A DNA stretch of 64,000 nucleotides from Allomyces arbusculus (Eukaryota > Blastocladiomycota > Blastocladiomycetes > Blastocladiales > Blastocladiaceae). Where the stretch lies: positions 1 through 64,000 of the forward strand of contig JADHYV010000074.1 of the NCBI GenBank assembly GCA_027604705.1. The letters run 5' to 3'. A model generated the notes under the pieces. The model was not told the DNA's origin. It saw only the letters and a list, made by a program, of their open reading frames with translations, and made no database searches. The translations under genes were made by a program, and so were the position numbers. Below are positions 34,948 through 45,461 of this stretch, in pieces; position 1 is the first letter of the stretch; every line of letters begins with the position of its first letter.

Positions 34948-35700
34948 GAATCAGACGGAGAGGGCGATTTCCGCTTGGTCCATGATGGATACTTGCTGGA
35001 GGCGGCGTGTGGAGTTGTCGGCGCTTGACGTGCGAGAGAGTGAATGCGGTTGATCTTTGCGCGTGTCGGAATGTATATGTATCTGGAGAGACAAGAGAGA
35101 GGCGCTGTAGTGGATGTGCGGTGGTGGCAGTGACACTGGCCATCATCAGCACGGCCCGCGTGGGCCGCGATGCAATCGCGGCCATGCTCGGTACAGCGGC
35201 TGTGGTGGCAATAGTCACTGGATTGGTCGTGGCCGAGATGATAGCCGTAGTGATGATGATGGTTGTGGTGGTCAAAAACACGCAAGAATTGTAGTCGGTG
35301 GGGATGGGTGGTGATTTGATGGTTCTGACGTGAATATTGAATGCAGCAGTGTTGTTGATCACTCTGCGGTCATATGTGCATGTTTTGAGGCCCTGTGCGT
35401 TATTGAGATTGCATGTATGGGTGCTTGCCAAAGCAATGATGTTGAAGCGGAAGCAGGCTAAGGACCGCGTCCTTGAGTGACTTTGCGAGTCACGAAAGAA
35501 CGAGGTAGATGCAAATATGTATTGAAACATGAGGAACAGAACTAAAATCCGCACACCTGCTGCCCCGCAGCTCCAACGGATCTGCCTCGCCTCAAACCAG
35601 AGCAGCAGCACCGTCACGCCTCGATCTCTACCGCTGCTGCCCCCGTTGTTGCTTCGTCGATCGTGCCGTCGCGTCACGGACCTTGCGGGCGCTCGGTTTA
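34948..35700. other. intergenic
   Basis: No gene supported. A minus-strand open frame covering much of this interval has biased, low-complexity composition and no homologue that I recognise. Confidence 0.4.
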
Positions 35701-35853
35701 TTGCGTTTCTGGCTCGCCGTTGACATCGGACGTCGATGGCGCCGATGGATGCGCTGGTGCTACTGGAGACGTGGTGGCGAGTGGCGGTACTTTGGACTCC
35801 AATCGTGTTGTCTCGGACGTCCATACACCCATCCTGGCGGGTGGAGAAGTGAT
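35701..35853 (-). CDS. possible last exon of a second small gene
   Basis: Minus strand, after a TAG acceptor, reads NHITSPPARMGVWTSETTRL and continues through a Pro/Thr-rich end (STSDVNGEPETQ) to a stop. Length and Pro-rich ending resemble the interrupted gene at 34730, and the sequences just downstream of both resemble each other, so the two may be old tandem copies. Upstream exons were not found. Confidence 0.25.
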
Positions 35854-36074
35854 GTGGTTCTATTTCCTGAATGCGATTTGCTCGTGATGGTCAGGAGAAA
35901 TACTTTACCATTCAGGAATGCGATTGCTTTTGACGTTCAGTCGTCGATCCTTTGCCCGACCGCGGCGGAGGTCGCCACGGGCTCCTGATTTCCATGACCG
36001 GAGCTCGATGCGGAGCAGGATAACGTCGATAAGAAGCCTGCGCACTCTCAACAATCCCCATTCCAAAATCACGA

Positions 36075-38906
36075 TCACAACGACAACGACCGCCCGTCCA
36101 TCTTGAACTGCAACACGCGGCGCACCTCTGGATCCATGACCACCCACTGCGCCTTGCCCCCCGGCCGATTCGCCATGCCCGCGACCGTCGCCTTCAATTT
36201 CGCCCCAACCGGCACCTTGAGTTGCGAAATCCGCTCCACAACCACGCGCCGCGCCGACTCGGGCTTGCCCACGCGGAAATACGCCTCGACCAACGACGTC
36301 CATACGTTGGGCTCGCGCTTGGCCGCAGCCGAGTCGGGCATATCCACCACAAAATCCTCGAGCGCGCGCAACCGGTCCGCGCGATCGTGGAATCCGAGTA
36401 GGTCGGCCATGGCCGACACCAGCCGCCCCGACGGCTCCAGTCTCTCCCCGTTCGTCCGTACCGTCCACCCGCCCCTGACCATCCCCAGATCCGCTGGTCC
36501 GCCCAACACCACCTGGTCCCAAATCGCGCACGCGACGTCCGGCAAGTCCGCACGGGTCGACGCATCCACGAAAACCGCGAGGTACCCATCATGCCTTATC
36601 GCGTCGCCCTTATACGCGTCCACGACGCGGACGTGCGTCGCGCGCACCATTTCCGCCCTGACCACGGGCGCGGCCGTCCGGAACGCGTCCATGACCGCGT
36701 GCAAGTACTGCGCCCACGCGGCCAAATCCAACGCGGTGGGTCCAAACTGGACACTGATTTGATCGAGCATGCGCCGCGCACGCACGATGCGCGCGTGCGT
36801 GTCGTTGGTCGTCATGCCCGGCGCGACCGATTCGTAGAGGAGCGGCGCGACGGTGGATGCGAATTGCGCAGCCGCGGATTCGCCCTCGAACGACGCCGTC
36901 TCGAATGGGACCGGGGTGATGTGCGCGCCGCGCGACGCGAGTGGGAACCCGGCGTCGCCGAGGTCCGCCGCGACACGCGACAGGTGTGCGACGATCCAAT
37001 CGTTCGGAGACAGCCGCTTCTGCGCCATTTCGTCCAAGTACCGCACACACGACGCGGCCGTGGCCTCGGGGTCCGCCGCGAGCCGGGTGGGCGATGTCGC
37101 GAGCCGGATCACCGTCATGTAGTACGGGATCGTGAGCTTGTGCTTGAGCGCGACCGTACTCGCGTGTACTTGCAAGGCCTCGTCCGTGCGACCCAATTGC
37201 TCGAGCGCGCGGAAGACCGTCTCGTGCAGGTACGCCGTACGGTGCTTGGCGCGCACTCCCTCGAGTGCGGGCCCGGCACGGTCGACGACCGCCTGCGCGT
37301 CGCCGGCGGCCAAGGTCGCGAGCATCCACGCGTGCCATCCCGGCGCGTTCCAGTTGGCGTGGTTCGTGGGGAGTGCAGCGTCGACGAGTTGCTGCGCCTC
37401 GGACGTGTACCGCGCGCGCACGAGCCGGTCGACGGTCACCGCCACGTGTGCGGCCATGACGGGCGTTTTTCCGACCGGGTGTGCGCGCAGGACAGACATG
37501 AGAAAGTCGAATCCGGCAAGCGCGCCGCGGTCACCCAAGAGCGCGCGGAGGATGGTCGCGTTCACGTGCGTATCCGCGTCCATCTTGTGCCGCTGCAGGA
37601 CGGCGAAGACGGGCAAAAGACGGTCGGACGTGGTTGCGGGCGGCGGCGCCGTGGGGACCAAGTCGGTCACGATGGGCCGGTCGAACGTGGGTCGGTCGGT
37701 CGCGATTGTATCCACGATCAGGCGCGCAAATTCAGTGAACAGCGGCACGCACGGCGCCGGGATCGGCACGTCGTTGGGCCCCAACACACCGTAGAACAGC
37801 CGCTGCATGGCCGCTTCATTCTTGGACTTGGCGTGCACGCGCGCGAGCCCGAGCGCCGTGATCGTCCATTGCAGCCGCAGCGACTCGTCCGAGTAGTCGA
37901 GTTGTGGAAGAAGCCGGTCTGCGACCGTCTGCAAGTCGTGCTTGTAGTGGTCGAGCGACGCGTGCTTGAGCGCCATCGTCGGCCACAGCAGAAACGCGAC
38001 CGGGTCGAGCTTCACGAGCACGTCCCACGCGGGCACTTGCAGGATCCCGCGCACGACGGATTCGGCCACGGCCAGGTAGTCGAACATGGTCGATTTGCGC
38101 GCAATTTCGCGCAGGAGAAGCCGGAGCGCGACGGCGTCCGAGTCGGTGGGCCGCGTCTCGTCGAGGATAGAGCGCGTCATGTCAATGGGGATGCGCAGAT
38201 TCGACCACGGGATGCGGTCGAGCGCTTCGACTACCTTGTCGACTTGGCCATGACGGACGGCGCCGTGCGCGGCAAGGAGCATGCGCGTGCCGCGCGGTGC
38301 GATGTGCCGGACGACGACGAGTTCTGGCACGGGTGCTGGTCCGAGCACGTCGTCGAGTCTTGGCAAGGCCGATGGAGGCCGAGTGGACGGCGACAATGAC
38401 GATGAGAAGAAGGGCGTCGGCGACGAGAAGAACGACGTCGGGACCGAGGGCGATGACGACGACGACGACGGCGACGGCCCGGTCTGCTCCTGCCACCACG
38501 ACGCCGACAGCTCGTCAACGAGCCTGCGTCGTGCGCGCGGCGCGGACCGCTTGGTCTTGTCGGTTCGCGACCTTGGTGGCCGCACTGACGGCAAGGCCAC
38601 TGTGACGGGGATCACAGAAACGGGATCGGCTGCATTGGCTGTTGCGTCGAGTGGTGCTGGATCGTCGTTCAAGTCAAAGTTCGTAACGACCGGTGCGGCC
38701 ATGCGCTTGGCCACCGCATCTTGGAGCCGCTCAAAGGAAAAAGTCGCCACTTGCTTGCGCTGCTCCGTGCGCGGCGCGATCGCGGTCTGTCGTGCTCGAT
38801 GCGCCCAGTGGCGGGCCGTGGTGGCCGCGGTGGTCACCAGCATGGTCGTGGTCGGCAGGGCCGGTTTGCCGGTTGTCGCGGGTGATCTATGTTGATTAAG
38901 AATCAC
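36075..38906 (-). CDS. large helical-repeat (PPR-like) protein, probably mitochondrial
   Basis: Single uninterrupted frame of 943 residues; an internal Met at 38843 (MLVTTAATTARHWAHRARQ) would give a basic, Ser/Thr-rich N-terminus typical of a mitochondrial presequence. A disordered, Ser/Pro-rich stretch (to about residue 190) precedes some 700 residues of paired helices, for example HVNATILRALLGDRGALAGF, LHETVFRALEQLGRTDEAL and YMTVIRLATSPTRLA, spaced like pentatricopeptide repeats. Such proteins bind organellar RNA or mitoribosomes. No exact orthologue recognised. It lies 137 bases downstream of ESS2 in the same direction. Confidence 0.6.
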   Translation of the reverse strand: MILNQHRSPATTGKPALPTTTMLVTTAATTARHWAHRARQTAIAPRTEQRKQVATFSFERLQDAVAKRMAAPVVTNFDLNDDPAPLDATANAADPVSVIPVTVALPSVRPPRSRTDKTKRSAPRARRRLVDELSASWWQEQTGPSPSSSSSSPSVPTSFFSSPTPFFSSSLSPSTRPPSALPRLDDVLGPAPVPELVVVRHIAPRGTRMLLAAHGAVRHGQVDKVVEALDRIPWSNLRIPIDMTRSILDETRPTDSDAVALRLLLREIARKSTMFDYLAVAESVVRGILQVPAWDVLVKLDPVAFLLWPTMALKHASLDHYKHDLQTVADRLLPQLDYSDESLRLQWTITALGLARVHAKSKNEAAMQRLFYGVLGPNDVPIPAPCVPLFTEFARLIVDTIATDRPTFDRPIVTDLVPTAPPPATTSDRLLPVFAVLQRHKMDADTHVNATILRALLGDRGALAGFDFLMSVLRAHPVGKTPVMAAHVAVTVDRLVRARYTSEAQQLVDAALPTNHANWNAPGWHAWMLATLAAGDAQAVVDRAGPALEGVRAKHRTAYLHETVFRALEQLGRTDEALQVHASTVALKHKLTIPYYMTVIRLATSPTRLAADPEATAASCVRYLDEMAQKRLSPNDWIVAHLSRVAADLGDAGFPLASRGAHITPVPFETASFEGESAAAQFASTVAPLLYESVAPGMTTNDTHARIVRARRMLDQISVQFGPTALDLAAWAQYLHAVMDAFRTAAPVVRAEMVRATHVRVVDAYKGDAIRHDGYLAVFVDASTRADLPDVACAIWDQVVLGGPADLGMVRGGWTVRTNGERLEPSGRLVSAMADLLGFHDRADRLRALEDFVVDMPDSAAAKREPNVWTSLVEAYFRVGKPESARRVVVERISQLKVPVGAKLKATVAGMANRPGGKAQWVVMDPEVRRVLQFKMDGRSLSL

Positions 38907-39043
38907 GTTTGCTCACCAAATGAAAATCGCTGCCTCTCCGCGGCCCATCAAACCACCAATTTTTGGGAAACTATCTACATAGGAGTAGCACCGCACCGTC
39001 GAATGCGACTGACGGGACGGCACCGGGGCGTCGCGATGGATCG

Positions 39044-40679
39044 CTACGTCGGCTTGGGCGCAGCCAGCGGCGTCAAGTTCGTCGTGGGCCCGACCGGTCT
39101 CGTCCTTGTGGTCGTCAAACTCGCCGCGCGACTTGCCGTGGCCGCTTTCGGCGTCGCAACCCCCTTGGGCGTAAACGAGAACGGCGTCATGACAGACCCA
39201 GCCGTGCGCACGCTCCAGCCCTCTACACACCGTCGACCAAGCCATGGTCAGCGCACCGTGATCGGCAGCGAAAACACACGGAACCCAAACGCGGCGATCT
39301 TGCAACGTACCCGCAGGCCGTTTCCTGACCGCACCGGCCCCACTATAACTCGCGCGCAGCATCGGATCGCCACCTGTCTTGGCCGCCCGCGCTGCTGCCG
39401 CAACCACCCGGCTCGACCCGGCACTCCTACTCCTCGGCGTGCTTCCCGCGGCACTCGCACTCCCCGGGGTCCATCGCGGCGTGCCCGTCGCTCCACTTGC
39501 GCGCGAATTCCCCCGCTTCCGTGCGCGATCACTAAGTGCGATCCCCAACGCATCGCGCTTGGGCGTATCCGGCACGTGGTACCGTCCTGGTACTCGGTCG
39601 GTCACTGTGGTCGACGTGGAAACAACCGACTCGTTGTCGTCGCGCACGGCCATGGGGGTGGCCTCAATCGCGCCCCACGTCAGGTCTGGCGGGATGTCGG
39701 CGGTCGCGCCGTGCGGGACGGGGGTCATGGAGACGAGGGAGTAGAGGGTGGATGGGATCGCGGCCGCGGAAGGTGGGATGGTGGAGGTGGAGGAGCCGGC
39801 GGCAGACGCGGCTTGCGTCAGTTGCGCTAGTGGTGATGGGCCGTGGAACCGGGTCGCGGCGTGGTTGGTCTGCGCGTCGCCGCCCGCGGTCTTGCGGCGA
39901 TTGATGAGCGCGGCAGTGGTGCTCTCGGATGGCGGGAACATGAGCTGGTTGTGTACCTGGGTTGTGAATGTGAGAAAGGTCAGTTTCAGGGGCCCATGAG
40001 TGGAGGTCGCAGTGGCGGGTGATGACGGGCGTACCGTGTACTCCCAGGTCGGCACGACGGCCCTGCGCTCGTCCTTGTTGGGCAGCAACCGGTCGAGCTG
40101 GTCCTCACGCGGATCCGGCCGCGGCGCGTCGGCCATCGTTGCGAGCGCCGTCGACGATGACACGGGAACGAGAGCCATTTTGTTCCCGTCTTGCCGCGGC
40201 GTGTCCGTAATCATACGCGACCCAGCACCACCCGCCCCCACAGCACTCGATGATGCTGGCGGCGCCGCTTCGAACAGCAGAGCGCGCTCATGCTTGGCGC
40301 GTTCCTCGGTATCAAACATCCACTTGAGTTTTCGGCGGACGTCCTGCCTTTCCTGCTCGAGCAAAGAATGGAACGCGGCATTGTCCTCGCTCGTGTACCG
40401 CGCGAGGAACGCGTCGAGCCGCAGCCGCGTATCAATCCCGCCGGCGTGGTGAACTGAGTCGGTATCCGCACTCGAATCGGTGACGGCAGCCGCGTCCATG
40501 GCATCGAGCCGCTGCCGCGCATGGTGGATGCGGTAGGCGTCGCGCGAGGCGAGCGCGTCGAGAAAGGCCGACTCGGCGCGGAGCCGGTCGAGGTCCGGGT
40601 AAAAGTCGCGCTGAATGATTTCCGACAGGGCCTCGATGTAGAGGTCTTCGTCGAGCGGTTGCGGGCGGCGGGCCGTCAT
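39044..40679 (-). CDS. ESS2: ESS2/DGCR14 splicing-factor homologue
   Basis: Nuclear protein of the late spliceosome. Exons 40679-40035, 39956-39311 and 39222-39044 (489 residues). Family blocks: LDEDLYIEALSEIIQRDFYP followed by DLDRLRAE, then DAFLARYTSEDNAAFHSLL, the VHNQLMFPP block right after intron 1, LTWGAIEATP, and YHVPDTPKRDALGIALSDR. The first intron is 78 nt and in frame, so an unspliced reading stays open. The second switches frame to a Ser/Thr/Pro-rich end (GSVMTPFSFTPKGVATPKAA), typical for the family's C-terminus. Start chosen at the CCACCATG context; upstream in-frame ATGs to 40844 are possible. Confidence 0.9.
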
Positions 40680-41625
40680 GGTGGATCGGTGTGCACCAGA
40701 GATGAGAAAGTGCGGGTGCAGTGCGAGTAGTCTGGCCGCCGTGTCGTGCTCGTGGCGGCGACGGTGCTGTCGTCGACGCTGTCGCGAGGTGGTGGTGGTG
40801 GTGGGTGTGGTCATGTCGTTGCTGGTGACGATGGGGTGACGCATCGGCGGAGCGCCGCCACATCATCAAAAGCGTCTGGCGCCTCGTGCGACGCCAGGCT
40901 CGCCGCTTCTCGCTTCGGTCCCCTGGTTCAGCGCCAGGCACACGTGAAGCAACCGCCCTCAGCCGTCATGCTGATCGACCGGCCGTGCAGATGACGGGTG
41001 CGCGACGCCACGCGAGAGGGTTGTGCGCAGCAGGGACGGCGATGGACACGCTCAGCTTGAGCGCTGCGCAACTCTCTTGGACAGGACGATCCCTGCCGCG
41101 CGGCCGCCCAGCCCTCCACCAAGGTTGCGCGCCTCCGTCCCATCCCCCGCACCATCCAACTCTACCCCGCGCCAGCGCACTTATTCGGAAACGGCGGCGA
41201 TCGACGTGCTCGCCGTGGCAGCACGCGCCTGTCGCCATCCCCGCGGTTCCCTGAACTGCGCGAGGCGACCCCACGCGCCGCAACCGTGCCGTCCTCGCCG
41301 TGAACGCCGCCCATCAAAATACGGGTCGCGCAACCCCGCGTCATCCGTCAGGCGAGGTATTTCTTGTCGCCTTCCCCCCGCCTCCTCCGCTCCTGCTCCT
41401 TTCAACCGGCAAAGCGCGGTCCCACACTCTCGCTCTCCCGGCGCGCGCGCTCCCTCTCCTCTCCACCTTCCCGGCCAGCGCGCCCCGTCCCTGCTCGCCT
41501 CTCTCTCGATTACGTGGCCTGCCACGCACGACCCTATCGCCGGCGTGGAGCGCGCTCGCTGTCCCTCTCTTCATTACCTGCACGCACACCCCGACCACTG
41601 AACCGCACCCGCACGCATTGCAGCC
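40680..41625. other. divergent intergenic region
   Basis: Separates the leftward ESS2 gene from the rightward RGS-flavoprotein gene. Pyrimidine-rich toward the right end; no gene or clear core promoter motif seen. Confidence 0.4.
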
Positions 41626-44600
41626 ATGCCCAACTCGTCGACGCTCTTTGCCTCTCTGCTGGGCCGTAGCAGCAGTTCGAACCAGAGCAGCAGTACCAGC
41701 AGCAGCCATGCATCGCACGCGCCCGTCACGACCGTCGCGCCCACGAACCCGCACCGCATCAGCGACACGACGACGCTCTCGACCAAGTCGTCGTCTGTAC
41801 ACGACCAGTACCCGCCGACCTCGCCGCCGCCTGTGCCAATGGTCCCGGTCCAAATCGCCCTCGTCCCAGCCGACAAGTCGACCTCCTCCGACCCACGCGC
41901 GCTTGCCGACAAGGCCGCGGCCCCGACTTCCACGACCGGCGCACGGCCCTCTGCCTCCTCCGCCCCGGTCCCACCACTGACGCTCGAAGACGTGCTCGCT
42001 TCGCCCGTTCTCGCGCGCCACTTCCAGACGCACCTGGTCCGCACGCACGCCGAAGAGAACGCCGTCTTTGTCGCGCGCGTCCGCGAGGCGCGTGCTGCGC
42101 ACACTGCCGCGGACGCACACGCCGCATTCGACCCGCGGGTCGCGCACCACGATGCGCGGACGTTGTTGGACGAGTTTCTCGCGCACACGAGCGCGCTCGA
42201 GTTGAACTTGCCGCAGGCGTTGCGCCGGCGCGTGTTGCGCGCGTTCCGTGCGCGCGACCGCGCGCTGCGAAAGCGCGACCGCGAGGCCAGGCGGTACTTG
42301 GCGGTTCGTGCGCGCGCGGCGTCGCAACTGTCCCTTCCTGCGCTGCTTGCCGTGGACCAGCAGAACATGCAGCCGATGACGGTGCCGTCGACGCCGACAA
42401 CGCCCACGTCGGTGGGCCGGTATGCGGGGAACGCGCCGGCCGCACGCGTGCTGGGGACCGTGAATGTGATGACAGTGCACCCTCCCGCATTGCCATCGAC
42501 GCCCGCGCCCGTGCCCGCATCGATGTTACCGCTTGGCACACTGATTCCGGATAACGTGGCCACGGTGCAGGCGCCGATGCCCGCGTCGTTTGACGATGCA
42601 CGGTCGGTGCGGTCCGTGAGTACCGTGGCCACGACGGCGCGGTTGACCGACTTGGACGAGTCTGGCGACGACGACGATGACGCGGTCCCGCTGCACCAGC
42701 CGCCGGTGGACGCTGTTCGCGCGGCGGAACTGGCTGAGGGCGAGGCGGCGCTCGCGTCGGCGCAGGCCTATTTCGAAATGTTTGACGAGGTTGAGGCGCA
42801 CGTGGTCGATTTGCTGGTGCCGCGGATCAAGTCGTTCCTGACGGAACTGAGCAAGACGGCCGAGTGGTTGGTTCGCGCGCCCGAACGGACGCAGAAACGC
42901 GTCGTGATTATCGGCGGCGGGTTCTGTGGGTCCCTTGTCGCGCGCCTGCTCGACCGGTTTGAGCAATTCCAAGTGTGCTTGATTGACGCGAAGCCGTATT
43001 CCGAGTACACGGCCGCGATCATTCGCATGATTCCGAACCCGATGGCCGACTCGATTACGATCCCGCACGCGTCGTATATTCGCAACGGCCAGTTTGTGCT
43101 CGGGTACGTCGATGCCGTCTACAAAGACCACGTCCTTCTGCAGTCATCGGCACCCGGCGCTGCGGCCGCAGGGACGGCGGCAGCAGCGAACGATGTGTTG
43201 GTGGGCAAGCGCATTCCGTTTGATTACTGCGTGCTCGCAACGGGGTCGTCGTACGCTTCGTCGGTTAAGGTACTTGATTTCTTGTGCCGATTTCGGTCAC
43301 TCACTTGACCAAACTGACCACTTTTGCACCAACCCAGGCGGCCAACATCTCGTCCACCTACCGCGCACGCAAGCTGCAATACGACTACGCCAAGCTCGCC
43401 AAGGCGCGCACCGTGCTCGTCATTGGCGGCGGGTCCGTCGGTGTCGAAATCGCGTCCGAAATCGCGTCCGTCTTTGGCACTCCACGCGTGCCGATCCCGC
43501 CCGAATCTACGTCCTCGACTACGCCCACCTCGTCGTCGGGCGCGCGCAGCACCTCCCCCTCCCCGTTCCGCCGCGGCTCCGCATCGACCACCGCGACCCG
43601 CGCGACTTCCCCACCCGTCGTTAAGCACCCCGTCAAGCGCATCATTCTCGTCGACGCGAACCCGCGCTTACTGAAACGTTGTCCGCCGCGGGCCTCGCAA
43701 AAAGCGCTCGCCTACATGCGCGACGTGCTCGGCATCGACGTGGTTCTTGGGGAACGCATCACGCACCACGACGCGCGCGCCGGCGTTTTTCGCGCGCGGT
43801 CCGGCCGCGAATTCCGCGCCGACGTCGTCTACCTGGCGACCGGTCCGGTCCCGCAGACGCAGTGCATGGAACCGGCGTTTGCGCACTTGTTGACGGGCCC
43901 GAACGCCGCGGTGATGCCGTCGGCGTCGACGGCGCCGCACCACGTGGATGACGCGGCGCGCGCGTCGTCGACGTCGAATTTCTTTGTCGGTGCCGGCGCG
44001 ACCGCGGCTGATGCGGCGGCGGCCGGCCATATGGTCCCGCGCCGGGTCCTGGTCAGAGCGACGCACCAGATCCCGACGCTGCCGCATATCTTTGTCGGCG
44101 GCGATTGTTGCGCGACGGCTGAAGAGAAGATGGCATTGACGGCACAGTGTGCGGCGATCACGATCGCGCGCAATATCGTGCGCTTGGACAAGGGCAAGCC
44201 GCCGATCGAGCGCGGGGCCAAGGGGACCAAACCGTTGATGCCGAACCCGGCGGTCAACCTGATCTCGATGGGGCGGCACTCGGCGCTCGCCATCATCAAC
44301 GGCGTCGTCTTTCTCGGGCCCAAGTACCTGCGTATGAAGTGGGACGAGCTGAAAGTCAAGTACTTCGAGTACCTGCAGTCGCCGTCCGATTCGGTCCCGC
44401 GCGTGTTGAAAATGATGTGGGGTAAAGGACCGACGCCGCCGCGGTCCAAGTCGTCGGCACGGACAGCAATGCTGTCGCCGTACTACGAGTCCGAGGACGC
44501 GGCGAGCGTGCATTCCGGGTCGGAGAACGCGACGCTCGCCGGTACGGTCGGTGCCGGCGCCAATCCGGTCGCGCACGACTTGAAGCGCGAGTCGAGCATG

Positions 44601-44951
44601 TCGACACTCGCGTCGGCGGCAACGCAGCAGTTCGCGGACCATCCGACCATGGTCCTGAAAATGCGCGCACGCGCCGCACAGCAGAGCCAGTATGAGGCGG
44701 AGCTGGCTGCGGCCGCCGCGGCCGAGGGGGGAGAGTGGCACGCAGGTACGCCGTTGCCACCACCGCCGATGCGCGAGGCTCCACCGGTACCGTCCGCACC
44801 CGTGCGGAAACTCGTGCCGCGGATCGCAATGGCCGGTGGCCGTGCGCTGCCGACGGGCGAGGACGTGGCCGCGCTCGAAGAGGTCCTCCGTGCGGTCGGG
44901 CTCGTCGTGCCTGACGTTGGCGGCGCGAGCAAGCTGGCCGCCAAGGAGTGA
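41626..44951 (+). CDS. RGS domain fused to FSP1/AIFM2-like FAD/NAD(P) oxidoreductase
   Basis: Exons 41626-43269 and 43338-44951 (phase-0 junction, donor GTACTT) give 1085 residues. Ser/Thr/Pro-rich N-terminus; about 118-225 an RGS-like domain (LTLEDVLASPVLARHF, HAEENAVFVARVREA, ARTLLDEFLAHTSALELN, LPQALRRRVLRAF); disordered acidic linker; helix about 375-420; then a two-dinucleotide-fold flavoprotein: VVIIGGGFCGSLVARLLDRF (FAD site, about 425), FDYCVLATGSSY, VLVIGGGSVGVEIASEIA (NAD(P) site, about 573), HIFVGGDCC and the FSP1-type end NLISMGRHSALAIINGV. A Ser/Pro insertion interrupts the second fold. Tail about 250 residues, partly coiled. RGS would accelerate G-alpha GTPase; FSP1 proteins reduce quinones. 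The combination is unusual. Confidence 0.8.
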
Positions 44952-45461
44952 GCGAGGATGATGACGCGTGAGGGCTTGACGGCGCGCACCGCGTGCCAGC
45001 GGTGCGGCGCTTGCCCGAGTTGCAGAGAAAAAAGTTGTTGAGGGGAAGTGTGATCGACGGGTGCGCCGCCGTACGGCGGTCCCTGCCTTTCGGATTGGAT
45101 CTTGGATGTGTTTTGCAGAGCTCGGTGTCTTTCGCGGCTTCTGTGCCGCCGTCGTCAAGGGCGGCGTGTGTTTTCGCGGTAATTTCGTCTGTTCATTTTG
45201 CTTGGGCTGTGTCGAGCAGGATTGCGATTATTGAATAAGTAAAGCGTTTCCTTCTGTTGATGCTCTGATTGGCGGTTGTCTGCCGTCACAAGGCTCTGAC
45301 GTGCGCCGTCGTGAGCGTGCGAGTGCAGTGTGCGGGGGCGAGCTGGCGAGAGAACGCCCCAGCTGGAGGTCAAGAAAGGGGGCATCTATCGACAACAAGC
45401 ACAATAAAAAGAATCCTACGTATAGCTAAGGTAAACAAAATCCAGGACAATCCCCATCCAA
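44952..45461. other. tail-to-tail intergenic region
   Basis: 510 bases between two convergent genes; AT-richer than surroundings, consistent with two 3' flanks. No gene seen. Confidence 0.5.

Noticed and set aside
34919-35824. 301-codon minus-strand open frame
   Set aside because: Composition changes along its length, no homologue or domain recognised, and better short coding patches use other frames.
36591-38399. 602-codon plus-strand open frame
   Set aside because: Antisense shadow of the PPR-like gene; Arg-rich, repetitive composition and no domain.
43668-45158. 496-codon minus-strand open frame
   Set aside because: Antisense shadow of the RGS-flavoprotein exon 2, with low-complexity Arg-rich translation.
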